Shown piece after piece: positions 23,152 to 30,862 of a DNA stretch of 64,000 nucleotides (position 1 is the stretch's first letter; the number at the start of each line of letters is the position of its first letter). The translations under genes and the position numbers were made by a program. Under the pieces are notes generated by a model that worked only from the letters and a program-made list of their open reading frames with translations, did no database searches and was not told where the DNA came from. This stretch comes from Plantactinospora mayteni. Lineage in GTDB: Bacteria > Actinomycetota > Actinomycetes > Mycobacteriales > Micromonosporaceae. Location: positions 310,001 through 374,000 of the forward strand of contig NZ_BONX01000018.1 in the NCBI RefSeq assembly GCF_016862935.1, read 5' to 3'.

Positions 23152-23721
23152 TCAGTAGGAGCCGCCGTCGCCCTCCGAGCCGGCCCAGCCCACCAGGGCC
23201 AGCCAGCCGCAGCAGCCGATCAGGTAGAGCGCGGTGAAGACGTAGCTGAGCACCAGCCCCCAGGTGGCCAACTGGCCGCCCTGTTCGCCGGTACGGCGGA
23301 TCTGGCGTCGGGCCAGGTGCCCGAGCACGATGCCGGCCGGCGCGAAGACGAAGGCGAAGACCAGGGAGAGGATCGCCAGCAGGTTGAACCCGGACTGCCG
23401 GCCGGGCTGACCGTAGTAGCCGGGCTCGCCCTGCGCACCGGGCTGTCCCGGCTGCCCGTAGTAGCCGGGCTGGTCCTGGTAGCCGTACTGGCCGGGCTGG
23501 TCCTGGTAGCCGGGCTGGCCGTAGTAGCCGGGCTGCTCGGGTTGGCCGGGGTAGCCGTACTGGCCGGGTTGGCCGTACTGCCCGGGCTGGTCGGAGTAGC
23601 CGGGCTGGCCCGGGTGGCCGCCGTACTGGCCGGGCTGGTCGGGGCGTCCGCCGGAGCCGGGTGGGGGCTGCGCCGGAGATCCCTGCGGATCCTGCGGCTC
23701 ACCCGGCCCTGGGTAGCTCAT
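23152..23721 (-). CDS. DUF4190 membrane protein with [10 protein letters not shown] repeats
   Basis: A 189-residue third DUF4190 paralogue. Residues 20-110 are repeats such as [13 protein letters not shown] and YQDQPG; two membrane segments follow ([30 protein letters not shown] and [26 protein letters not shown]), separated by [10 protein letters not shown]. The repeat region is encoded by imperfect tandem DNA. Function unknown; the same two-helix core with a disordered Tyr/Gln tail occurs in the copies at 20900 and 21359. Confidence 0.88.
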   Translation of the reverse strand: MSYPGPGEPQDPQGSPAQPPPGSGGRPDQPGQYGGHPGQPGYSDQPGQYGQPGQYGYPGQPEQPGYYGQPGYQDQPGQYGYQDQPGYYGQPGQPGAQGEPGYYGQPGRQSGFNLLAILSLVFAFVFAPAGIVLGHLARRQIRRTGEQGGQLATWGLVLSYVFTALYLIGCCGWLALVGWAGSEGDGGSY

Positions 23722-23832
23722 AGCCTCGCCTCCTCACCCGGAAACGCTACCCGTCACCGCCGACTTTCACGGCAAATGTCCGGGATGACACGCCCTGTGG
23801 TGGAGGAGAGTTCGCCGAGTTCGGTGGGCCGG

Positions 23833-24240
23833 TCAGTTCCGCCGGGACAGGCCGGCGGTGGCGCGTTCCACCGCGAGGCAGCGGTCCTCGACGCAGTCGA
23901 TGCCGGCCTCCTCGGCGATCCGCCTGGCCTCGGCCGAGACGATGCCGAGTTGCAGCCAGACCGCCGGGGCGCCGATCGCGACCGCCTCGCGGACCACCTG
24001 CACGGCGTCCTCGGCCGGCCGGAACACGTCGACCAGGTCGACCGGATGCGGGATCTCGGCGAGGGAGCGGTAGACCCGCTCCCCGAAGAGTTCGTCCGCC
24101 ACCGGGTTGACCGGGATGATCCGCCAGCCGTACCGCTGCATCAGCGCGGGGACGCTGTGGGCCGGCTTGTCCGGGTCGCGGGACGCCCCGACCACGGCGA
24201 TCACCCCGGCCTCGGCCAGGATTTGCTGAGGGCTACGCAC
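23833..24240 (-). CDS. CoA-binding domain protein (YccU-like)
   Basis: A 135-residue single-domain CoA_binding_2 protein with a Rossmann fold: AVVGASRDPDKPAHSVPALMQRYGWRIIPVNP near the start and WLQLGIVSAEARRIAEEAGIDCVEDRCLAVE near the end. The His after GLQ/WLQ found in related proteins is not obvious. Members bind CoA but have no assigned pathway. GTG start at 24240. The product is probably soluble. Confidence 0.9.
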   Translation of the reverse strand: MRSPQQILAEAGVIAVVGASRDPDKPAHSVPALMQRYGWRIIPVNPVADELFGERVYRSLAEIPHPVDLVDVFRPAEDAVQVVREAVAIGAPAVWLQLGIVSAEARRIAEEAGIDCVEDRCLAVERATAGLSRRN

Positions 24241-24270
24241 CCCGCGACTGTAGCCCGGGTTCCGGCACTG

Positions 24271-24903
24271 TCAGCCCCGCTCGACTCCGAGCTGGATCCG
24301 GTACGCCGTCGGCCGGTCGATCTCGTCGAGCAGCGCGATGGCGAAGTCGGCGTACGAGATCCGGCTGCCCGCCTCGGCCGATGCCGTACGGTACCGGCCG
24401 GTCCGTGCCCCGCCGTGGTCGAAGTCGCCGGCCGGGCTGAGTACCACCCAGTCCAGCCCGCTCTCGGCCCGCAGCACCGCCATCCCGGCGGCGTGCCCGA
24501 GGGAGAAGGAGCGGTACTCCTGCGGGTAGCCGGCGGTGTCCATCAGCGGTGTCCCGTCGGCGGTCTCCAGTACCGAGGCGAGCCCGACCACCACCAGCCT
24601 CGGTACGCCGGCCCGGGGCAGCCCGGCCAGCAGCGCCCGGGCGGCGGCGGTGAAGAAGACGTCCGGTGCCGTCCCGGGGTCGTAGACGCTGCTGATCGCG
24701 GCCTGGTGGCCGGCGGCGATCCGGGCGACGTCGGCGGCCTCGGTCACGTCCCCGGCGACCAGCCGCACCCCGTCCGAGCCGAGGTCCGGGTGGCGGTCCG
24801 GATCCCGGACGACGGCGGTGACCTGGTGTCCCCGTCGGCGCGCCTCGTCGACGGCGGCCCGGCCACCCCGGCCACCCGCACCGAAGACCACGATCCTGCT
24901 CAT
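24271..24903 (-). CDS. NAD(P)H-binding oxidoreductase
   Basis: A 210-residue Rossmann-fold protein of the NAD(P)H-binding (NmrA/SDR-a5-like) group. The glycine motif is VFGAGGRGGRAAVDEA; LVAGDVTEA and LVVVGLASVLE follow, and SYADFAIALLDEID lies near the end. It probably reduces a small electrophile such as a quinone, judging from its divergent HxlR-family neighbour; such pairs are common and the regulator often responds to electrophiles. ATG at 24903. Confidence 0.87.
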   Translation of the reverse strand: MSRIVVFGAGGRGGRAAVDEARRRGHQVTAVVRDPDRHPDLGSDGVRLVAGDVTEAADVARIAAGHQAAISSVYDPGTAPDVFFTAAARALLAGLPRAGVPRLVVVGLASVLETADGTPLMDTAGYPQEYRSFSLGHAAGMAVLRAESGLDWVVLSPAGDFDHGGARTGRYRTASAEAGSRISYADFAIALLDEIDRPTAYRIQLGVERG

Positions 24904-24956
24904 CCTGTTCGCCTCCCGAATCCCGGCCGGAACCCGGTTGCCCGGCCGGTCCGGAC

Positions 24957-24989
24957 GGTATCCAGCCGGCTGGTTACCGCCGGGATACC
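24957..24989. promoter_or_regulatory. Possible HxlR operator
   Basis: GGTATCC at 24957-24963 is inverted as GGATACC at 24983-24989, and GGTTACC lies between them at 24972-24978. The site is in the 101-base gap between the divergent reductase and HxlR genes, where an autoregulated operator is expected. Confidence 0.45.
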
Positions 24990-25004
24990 AACTACCGTGG
25001 AGGC

Positions 25005-25400
25005 ATGGCCGCGCCTCTCGACCCGGACATGTTCGACCCGGTATGCCCCACCGACCTGATGCCGATCCGCACCGGGGACAAATGGGCAGGCATGATCATC
25101 CGCTGCCTCGAAGGCGGCCCGCGCCGCTTCTCCGAACTCCGGGTGCCGTTGCGCGGCATCACCGCCAAGGTGCTCACCCAGTCGCTGCGGGCGCTGGAGC
25201 GCGACGGCTACGTCACGCGTACCGCCCAGACCCACCCGGTACGCCGCACCGAGTACGCGCTGACCCCGCTCGGCGCCAGCCTGCTCGGACCGCTGGCCGC
25301 GCTCTGCGCCTGGGCGGAGGAGCACTGGGACGAACTGCTCGACGCCCGGGAGGCCGGTACGGCAGCGCTGGCCGGTGGGAAGCCGTTCAGCGCAGGGTGA
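25005..25400 (+). CDS. HxlR-family transcriptional regulator
   Basis: A 131-residue winged-helix protein of the HxlR family. The signature is CPTDLMPIRTGDKWAGMIIRCLEGGPRRFSELR, then ITAKVLTQSLRALERDGYV and RRTEYALTPLG. The cysteine near the N-terminus (PVCPTDL) matches the position of redox-sensing cysteines in relatives such as HypR and YodB. ATG at 25005 has a GTGGAGG site. Divergent from an NAD(P)H-binding oxidoreductase that it probably controls. Confidence 0.92.
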   Translation: MAAPLDPDMFDPVCPTDLMPIRTGDKWAGMIIRCLEGGPRRFSELRVPLRGITAKVLTQSLRALERDGYVTRTAQTHPVRRTEYALTPLGASLLGPLAALCAWAEEHWDELLDAREAGTAALAGGKPFSAG

Positions 25401-25462
25401 GCTGCTCGACTGTCAGAAGGGTGAGCTGCTCGACTGTCAGAGCAGGGTGAGCTGTTCGACGG
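25391..25462. repeat. Three copies of the radical SAM gene's 3' end
   Basis: GGGTGAGCTGCTCGAC occurs at about 25395-25410, 25419-25434 and, with one change, 25445-25460. The last encodes the native C-terminus VEQLTL; the other two lie downstream of the stop at 25437 and would encode VEQLTL again in another frame. Spacing is 24-26 bases. Confidence 0.85.
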
Positions 25463-26984
25463 CGGGTGCCGGGGCGGGTGCCGGCACCTGGCGAGCCTCG
25501 CCCGGCTCGGGGCGGTGCAGGCCGTGCCGGCGGGCCGCCATCCGGACCCGGGCGGTCAGCTCGCGCTGGTATGCCTGCGGCAGGTAGGAGCCCCGGCCGA
25601 AGAGGGTCCGGTAGCGCGGCACCAGGTGCGGGAACTCCCGGGCCAGCCAGCTCGCATACCACTCCCGGGCACCGGGACGCAGGTGCAGCGGCAGCGGGGT
25701 GACGCTCACCGCGCCGGCCGCCGCGATCGCGGCCACCGTCTCCTCGATCGACTCGTCGCCGTCGGTCAGCCCGGGCAGGATCGGGGCCATCAGCACCCCG
25801 ACCGGAAAGCCGGCGTCGGTCAGCCGGCGTACCGCGTCGAGCCGGCGCGCCGGGCTGGGCGTACCCGACTCGACGGACCGCCACATCCGCTCGTCGACGA
25901 AGCCGATCGACATCGAGACGCCGACCCGGGTGACCGTGGCCGCCTCCTGGAGCAGTGGCAGGTCGCGCAGGATCAGGGTGCCCTTGGTCAGGATCGAGAA
26001 CGGGTTGGCGAAGTCGCGCAGCGCCGTCAGGATCGGCGGCATCAGCCGGTAGCGCCCCTCGGCCCGCTGGTAGCAGTCGACGTTGCTGCCCATCGCGATG
26101 TGTTCGCCGGACCACTTCGGCGCCGCCAGCTCGCGGCGGACCAGCTCGCCCGCGTTGACCTTGACGACCACCTTGCTGTCGAAGTCGCGGCCCGCGTCGA
26201 GGTCGAGATAGGTGTGCGTGCCCCGGGCGAAGCAGTTGTGGCTGACCACCCCGTTGGCGACGAAGTCGCCGGTGCCGGTGGTGATGTCGTAGAGCTGGAG
26301 CTGCTGGTCGAGCGGCTCGATCCGGCGGATCCGCAGCGCCGCCCGGCCGCCGAGGATCGTCCCGTCGAGGCCGCCGGCGGGCAGGTCCGCGGGACCGGGC
26401 ATGGCCCGACCGGTGCCGACCAGGCTGTCGGTGATCGCCAGGTAGGGCCGGGGCGGCTCGCCGGGCAGCGCGCCGACGACGTGCTTCCAGCCGCGCGGGG
26501 TGAGGAACCTGTGGTCGCCGCTGGCGGTCAGCTCGGTGCCGTCCGCCAGGACGATCCGGTATGCCGGCTTCACCGTCGACCAGTGCGCCAGCACCTCGGT
26601 CCGGACGTAGCGCCGGTGGTTGCCCTGCGCGACGGTGCCGTAGATCTGGTCGCCGATCCGCAGCTCGGCCAGCGGTCGGGTGCGCCCGTCGGCGAGCAGG
26701 ATCGCCGTGTCGCCGGCCAGGCAGTAGGCGCAGGCGTGGCTGCACCCCCGGTAGGGGTTGATCGTCCACTGGAACGGCACCCGCGAGGCGCCCGGCACCC
26801 GGTTGATGATCGACTTGGCCCGTACCTCGTAGAACGTCATGCCGGCGAAGCCGGGGGTGTCGAAGGTGCGGACGGTCGCGCCGGGCAGCGCCAGCGGCAG
26901 GGGTGGAGCCGCTGGCGCTGCCCCCAAAGGGGTCCCGGTGTCGGGGGGAGCCGACGTCAGGTTTTCCCAGCGCATGGCCATCAT
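25437..26984 (-). CDS. Rv2578c-family radical SAM protein interrupted by a mini-intein
   Basis: A 515-residue precursor. The host protein is a radical SAM enzyme related to spore photoproduct lyase-like Rv2578c proteins. Its cluster motif CxxxCxxC reads C81-SHA-C85-AY, then an in-frame intein of 163 residues (88-250), then C251-FARGTH. The intein begins CLAGDTAILLADG, has GDHRFLTPRGW (block B) and YDITTGTG, and ends VVSHN before Cys251. No homing endonuclease domain is present. Splicing must occur before the 4Fe-4S cluster can form. ATG at 26984 abuts a perfect LexA box, so the gene should be DNA-damage induced. The enzyme's substrate is unknown. After splicing the product is 352 residues. 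Confidence 0.93.
   Translation of the reverse strand: MMAMRWENLTSAPPDTGTPLGAAPAAPPLPLALPGATVRTFDTPGFAGMTFYEVRAKSIINRVPGASRVPFQWTINPYRGCSHACAYCLAGDTAILLADGRTRPLAELRIGDQIYGTVAQGNHRRYVRTEVLAHWSTVKPAYRIVLADGTELTASGDHRFLTPRGWKHVVGALPGEPPRPYLAITDSLVGTGRAMPGPADLPAGGLDGTILGGRAALRIRRIEPLDQQLQLYDITTGTGDFVANGVVSHNCFARGTHTYLDLDAGRDFDSKVVVKVNAGELVRRELAAPKWSGEHIAMGSNVDCYQRAEGRYRLMPPILTALRDFANPFSILTKGTLILRDLPLLQEAATVTRVGVSMSIGFVDERMWRSVESGTPSPARRLDAVRRLTDAGFPVGVLMAPILPGLTDGDESIEETVAAIAAAGAVSVTPLPLHLRPGAREWYASWLAREFPHLVPRYRTLFGRGSYLPQAYQRELTARVRMAARRHGLHRPEPGEARQVPAPAPAPAVEQLTLL
26235..26723 (-). other. Mini-intein coding segment
   Basis: The intein covers 163 codons, from Cys (26721-26723) to Asn (26235-26237). 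Splice residues are all present: N-terminal Cys, block B Thr/His pattern (ASGDHRFLT), penultimate His and final Asn (SHN), and Cys as the first downstream extein residue. It is inserted exactly before the third cysteine of the radical SAM cluster motif. Length is typical for an intein without an endonuclease. Confidence 0.93.
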
Positions 26985-27000
26985 TCGAACATACGTTCGA
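26985..27000 (-). promoter_or_regulatory. LexA (SOS) box
   Basis: TCGAACATACGTTCGA is a perfect match to the Gram-positive/actinobacterial SOS consensus (TCGAAC, four bases, GTTCGA). It directly abuts the ATG at 26984, so the transcript is probably leaderless and LexA would block the start site. In M. tuberculosis, Rv2578c is among the LexA-controlled genes as I remember it. Confidence 0.92.
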
Positions 27001-27074
27001 GGCGCCGCGCAACCCGCCACCCCAGGGCGCGCCGAAAGGGCGGCGATGGTGGGATCGCGGCTACCGGCCGCCAA

Positions 27075-27116
27075 CTAGCGGGCGTCGGCTAGCGGGCGTC
27101 GGCTAGCGGGCGTCGG
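27075..27116. repeat. 14-bp tandem repeat at the lacI-type gene 3' end
   Basis: CTAGCGGGCGTCGG occurs exactly three times in tandem (27075-27088, 27089-27102, 27103-27116). The last copy is the end of the regulator gene including its TAG stop; the other two are downstream. Confidence 0.95.
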
Positions 27117-28131
27117 AGGGTGGGCCGCTGCTCTCCCGGCGGACCAACTCCGCGGCGACGTGTTCGATCTGCGGGGTGTTCAGCGGTTCGGGAGGTTGCA
27201 GCGCGAGGGTCATCGCCCGGGCTCCCATGTCGGCCAGGGGCAGCCGGATCGTGGTGAGCGCGGGTGTCACGTCCTGGGCGATCGGCATGTCGTCGAAGCC
27301 GACCACACTGATCTGGCCCGGTACGTCGATGCCCCGGGAGCGCAGCAGCGCGAGGGCGCCGATCGCCATCGAGTCGTTCAGCGCGGCGATGGCGGTGACC
27401 CCGGGATGGGTGTCCAGCAGCGTGGCGGTGGCGGTGGCGCCGCCCGAGCGGTCGAAGTCGGCGTAGACGATCTGCCGGGGGGTGAGTTTGTGGCCGTGTT
27501 CCCGGGCGGCCCGACGCAGCCCGGCGAGCCGATCGGTGGTGGTGGTCAGGTGTCGCGGCCCGGCGACGACCCCGATCCGGGTGTGCCCGAGGCCGTAGAG
27601 TTCGGCGCCGACCAGATGCCCACCCGCCTCGTTGGCCGGGATGACCGCGTGCCCGCTGTGCTCGTGCCGGCCGATCACCGCCACGTGCCCGCCGGTGGAC
27701 TGGTAGACCCGCAACTTGGCGTCGAGGGTGTTGGTGAACTGCTCGTCGTGGTAGCCGGAGCCGGCCAGGATGATCGCGGCGGCCTGGTTGGCCCGGAGCA
27801 GCTCGACGTACTCCAGCTCCTTGTCCGGGTCGCGGTAGGTGTTGCAGATGATGACCAGTCGGCCGTGCTCGGTGGCCACCCGTTGCAGTCCCCGGGTGAT
27901 CTCCGCGAAGTACGGGTCGGAGACGTCGTGCACGATCACCCCGACCGCGCTGCGGTGGTTGCGGGCGAGCTGCTGGGCGTGCGCGTTCGGGACGTACTGC
28001 AACTCCTCGACCGCCGCCAGCACCCGTTCGCGGAGCGCGTCGGTCACCGGTTTCGGGCTGCCGTTGATGATCCGCGACGCGGTGGCGGGTGACACGCCGG
28101 CCCGCCGCGCGACATCCGCCAGAGTGGCCAT
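27103..28131 (-). CDS. LacI-family transcriptional regulator
   Basis: A 342-residue LacI/GalR repressor: N-terminal helix-turn-helix (ATLADVARRAGVSPATASRIINGS) and hinge (VPNAHAQQLARN), then a periplasmic-binding-protein-like sensor domain with GVIVHDVSDPYFAEI, GLGHTRIGVVAG, and ALNDSMAIGAL..VVGFDD. The start ATG at 28131 has an AAGGA site; an upstream frame start at 28200 adds 23 unrelated residues. It is divergent from an oxidoreductase/isomerase operon, with a LacI-type operator between them, so it most likely represses that operon and perhaps itself. The effector is probably a sugar or cyclitol derivative (inference). The 3' end is triplicated. Confidence 0.94.
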   Translation of the reverse strand: MATLADVARRAGVSPATASRIINGSPKPVTDALRERVLAAVEELQYVPNAHAQQLARNHRSAVGVIVHDVSDPYFAEITRGLQRVATEHGRLVIICNTYRDPDKELEYVELLRANQAAAIILAGSGYHDEQFTNTLDAKLRVYQSTGGHVAVIGRHEHSGHAVIPANEAGGHLVGAELYGLGHTRIGVVAGPRHLTTTTDRLAGLRRAAREHGHKLTPRQIVYADFDRSGGATATATLLDTHPGVTAIAALNDSMAIGALALLRSRGIDVPGQISVVGFDDMPIAQDVTPALTTIRLPLADMGARAMTLALQPPEPLNTPQIEHVAAELVRRESSGPPSDAR

Positions 28132-28430
28132 CGACCCGTCCTTCCCCGGCCGCCCGGTGGCCGGTTGCAGGTGAGGATATCGCGGGGCGGTCCGGGGCAT
28201 TCATGGCCGTCGCGGGCCGGGTGGCCCGGGCAACTGGAGATCACCGGGGTGCCGGCAGGCTCTTGCCCGAATCGGAACGGAGTCGGTAGCGTAATCGGGA
28301 AAGCGCTTACCGACGTACGGCGTGCTCCACCGCGACCATCGCGCGCCAGGACGAATCCCACCGCTCCACGTACCCCCGCGCGCTCGACGAGTGGCACCCG
28401 CGGATCAGCCAGCCTGAGGAGGCGACGTAC
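28132..28430. promoter_or_regulatory. Divergent regulator/operon control region
   Basis: 299 bases between lacI-type and Gfo/Idh/MocA genes, with no gene. It contains the operator described at 28297-28311; exact -10 and -35 boxes were not assigned with confidence. The downstream gene has a strong GAGGAGG ribosome site. Confidence 0.6.
28297..28311. promoter_or_regulatory. LacI-type operator
   Basis: GGGAAAGCGCTTACC has the central AAGCGCTT palindrome (28301-28308) with near-symmetric flanks, the classical GalR/LacI-CcpA operator form. It lies between the regulator gene and the operon it faces. Confidence 0.75.
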
Positions 28431-29609
28431 ATGGGCCGTACCACGATCGGCATCGTGCTCAACGGCGTGACCGGCCGGATGGGCTACCGGCAGCACCTGG
28501 TCCGGTCACTGCTCGCGATCCGGGAGCAGGGCGGGCTGGCGCTGCCCGACGGCCGCCGACTCTGGCCCGAACCGATCCTGGTCGGCCGCAGCGAAGCCAA
28601 ACTCCGGGAGATCGCCGAGCGGCACGGGCTGACCGAGTGGACCACCGACCTGCGCGCCGCGCTGGCCCGCCCGGACGTGCAGATCTACTTCGACTCGCAG
28701 GTCACCGCCCAGCGGGAGAAGGCGCTGAAGCTGGCGATCGAGGCCGGCAAGCACATCTACACCGAGAAGCCGACCGCCGAGGACCTCTCCGGCGCGATCG
28801 AGCTGGCCCGGCTCGCCGACGAGGCCGGCATCAAGCACGGCGCGGTGCAGGACAAGCTCTTCCTGCCCGGCCTGCGCAAGCTCGACCGGCTGGTCAAGGC
28901 CGGCTTCTTCGGCCGCATCCTCTCGGTACGCGGCGAGTTCGGCTACTGGGTCTTCGAGGGTGACTGGCAGGCGGCGCAGCGGCCGTCCTGGAACTACCGG
29001 GCCGCCGACGGCGGCGGCATCACCGTCGACATGTTCCCGCACTGGCACTACGTGCTGGAGCAGATCTTCGGCCGGGTGGCGGCGGTGACCGCGCACGTCA
29101 CCACGCATATCCCGCAGCGGTGGGACGAGGCCGGCGAGCGCTACGACGCCACCGCCGACGACGCCGCGTACGGCATCTTCGAGATCGAGCGGCCGGGCCA
29201 GTCGGGCCGGATCGTGGCCCAGATCAACTCCTCCTGGTCGGTTCGGGTCTACCGGGACGAGCTGGTCGAGTTCCAGGTCGACGGCACCGAGGGCAGTGCG
29301 GTGGCCGGGCTGCGCAACTGCCGGATCCAGCACCGCGCCGCCACCCCCAAGCCGGTGTGGAACCCGGACCTGCCGGCGACCGAGGACTTCCGGTCACAGT
29401 GGCAGGTCGTACCGGACAACGAGGAGTTCGACAACGCCTTCAAGGCGCAGTGGGAGCTGTTCCTCCGGCACGTGGTCGCCGACGAGCCGTACAGCTGGGA
29501 CCTGTGGTCGGGTGCCCGGGGCGTACAGCTTGCCGAGCTTGGCCTCGCCTCCGCCCGGGACGGCCGGCGCATCGAGATCCCCGCCCTCGACGGCGAGCCG
29601 GCCCGGTGA
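28431..29609 (+). CDS. Gfo/Idh/MocA-family oxidoreductase
   Basis: A 392-residue NAD(P)-dependent sugar or cyclitol dehydrogenase. The N-terminal Rossmann domain has GIVLNGVTGRMGYRQHLVRSLL, and the EKP motif is in HIYTEKPTAEDL. The C-terminal domain has GGGITVDMFPHWHYVLEQIFG with the usual Asp and His of the active site. ATG at 28431 has a GAGGAGG site. It overlaps the next gene, a xylose isomerase-like protein, by 4 bases (GTGA). This two-gene set with a LacI regulator fits oxidation then isomerisation of a sugar or inositol; the substrate is not deducible. Confidence 0.9.
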   Translation: MGRTTIGIVLNGVTGRMGYRQHLVRSLLAIREQGGLALPDGRRLWPEPILVGRSEAKLREIAERHGLTEWTTDLRAALARPDVQIYFDSQVTAQREKALKLAIEAGKHIYTEKPTAEDLSGAIELARLADEAGIKHGAVQDKLFLPGLRKLDRLVKAGFFGRILSVRGEFGYWVFEGDWQAAQRPSWNYRAADGGGITVDMFPHWHYVLEQIFGRVAAVTAHVTTHIPQRWDEAGERYDATADDAAYGIFEIERPGQSGRIVAQINSSWSVRVYRDELVEFQVDGTEGSAVAGLRNCRIQHRAATPKPVWNPDLPATEDFRSQWQVVPDNEEFDNAFKAQWELFLRHVVADEPYSWDLWSGARGVQLAELGLASARDGRRIEIPALDGEPAR

Positions 29610-30421
29610 GTGCCGTCCGGGAGCGGTTCTCGTTCAACCAGGCCACCGCCAAGTACTGGCCGATTCCCGACCTGGTCACCGGCTGCCTGGCGGCCGGGGT
29701 GACCCAGGTCGGACTCTGGCGGGAGGAGACCCTCGCGCACGGCCTGGACAAGACCGCCACGCTGATCCGCGAGTCCGGGCTCGCGGTCACCTCACTGTGC
29801 CGGGGTGGTTTCTTCCAGACCCCCGACTGGTACGACGAGAACCGCCGGGCGATCGACGAGGCCGCCACCCTCGGGGCGCCGGTGCTGGTGCTGGTCTCCG
29901 GCGGGTTGCCGGACGGCAGCCGGGACGTGGACGCGGCCCGAGCGCACGTCGGCGAGGCGATCGGCGAGCTGGTGCCGCACGCCCGGGCCGCCGGGGTACG
30001 GCTGGCGATCGAGCCCCTGCACCCGATGTACTGCTCCGACCGCTGCGTCGTCTCCAGCCTCGGCCAGGCGCTGGACCTGGCCGCGCCGCATCCCGCCGAG
30101 ACGGTCGGGGTGGTGGTGGACACCTACCACATCTGGTGGGACGACCAGGTCTGGGCGCAGATCGCCCGGGCCGGCCGGGAGGACCGGATCGCCTGCTTCC
30201 AGGTCGCCGACTGGGCCACCCCGTTGCCCGAGGGGGTGCTGCTCGGCCGCGCCCTGCCCGGCGACGGCTGCGTGGAACTGCGCCGGTTCCGGGCGGCGGT
30301 GGACGCCGCCGGCTACCAGGGGCCGATCGAGGTCGAGGTCTTCAACGCCGACGTGTGGGCCAGGCCCGGACCGGAGATCCTGGACCGTACCCTCTCGGGT
30401 TATCTCGCCCACGTGGATTAG
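29606..30421 (+). CDS. Xylose isomerase-like sugar phosphate isomerase/epimerase
   Basis: A 271-residue TIM-barrel protein of the AP_endonuc_2 / sugar phosphate isomerase group. Metal-site features appear in order: LAIEPLHPMYCSDRC (Glu), VVVDTYHIWWD (Asp, His), FQVADW, and IEVEVFNADVWA (Glu). These enzymes isomerise or epimerise sugars and inositols. Start GTG at 29606 overlaps the preceding stop. A second residue pattern, SLCRGGFFQTPDWYDENR, is typical of a subgroup clustered with Gfo/Idh/MocA enzymes. Confidence 0.88.
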   Translation: MSAVRERFSFNQATAKYWPIPDLVTGCLAAGVTQVGLWREETLAHGLDKTATLIRESGLAVTSLCRGGFFQTPDWYDENRRAIDEAATLGAPVLVLVSGGLPDGSRDVDAARAHVGEAIGELVPHARAAGVRLAIEPLHPMYCSDRCVVSSLGQALDLAAPHPAETVGVVVDTYHIWWDDQVWAQIARAGREDRIACFQVADWATPLPEGVLLGRALPGDGCVELRRFRAAVDAAGYQGPIEVEVFNADVWARPGPEILDRTLSGYLAHVD

Positions 30422-30448
30422 CCGGCACCGTCGCCCGGGGGGAAACTG

Positions 30449-30862
30449 GTGACCATGGACCAGCCCACCTTCGTGTACGACGGCGACTGTGCCTTCTGCA
30501 CCACCTGCGCCGAGTTCATCGGCCGGCGGATCCCGACCGGGGCCAGCGTGCTGCCCTGGCAGTTCGCCGACCTCGACGCGCTCGGGCTGACCGTCGCGCA
30601 GTGCGAGGAGGCGGTCTGGTGGGTCGGCACCGACGGTGTACGCGTCGCCGGCCCGGACGCGATCGCCCGGTTGCTCGGCGCGAGCCGCCCCGGCTGGCGG
30701 CTGCTCGGCGCCGGCCTCCGCCTGCCCCCGGTACGCCTGCTCGCCTGGCCGGCGTACCGCTGGGTGGCCCGCAACCGACACCGCCTGCCGGGCGGTACGG
30801 CCGCCTGCTCGCTGCCACAGGCGACCCGGGACCGGCTCTACGGCACAGCCGGCGACGGCTGA
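30449..30862 (+). CDS. DCC-family thiol-disulfide oxidoreductase-like protein (DUF393)
   Basis: A 137-residue thioredoxin-like protein of the DCC family. The defining YDGDCAFCTTC motif is at residues 9-19, where Cys residues resemble a CxxC site. A helical tail rich in Leu/Arg/Pro (LLAWPAYRWVARNRHRLPGG) follows. GTG at 30449 follows a GGGGGGA site; ATG at 30455 is possible. The gene is convergent with and overlaps by 25 bases the HTTM gene. DCC and HTTM genes are often neighbours, suggesting redox help for a membrane enzyme (inference). Confidence 0.9.
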   Translation: MTMDQPTFVYDGDCAFCTTCAEFIGRRIPTGASVLPWQFADLDALGLTVAQCEEAVWWVGTDGVRVAGPDAIARLLGASRPGWRLLGAGLRLPPVRLLAWPAYRWVARNRHRLPGGTAACSLPQATRDRLYGTAGDG

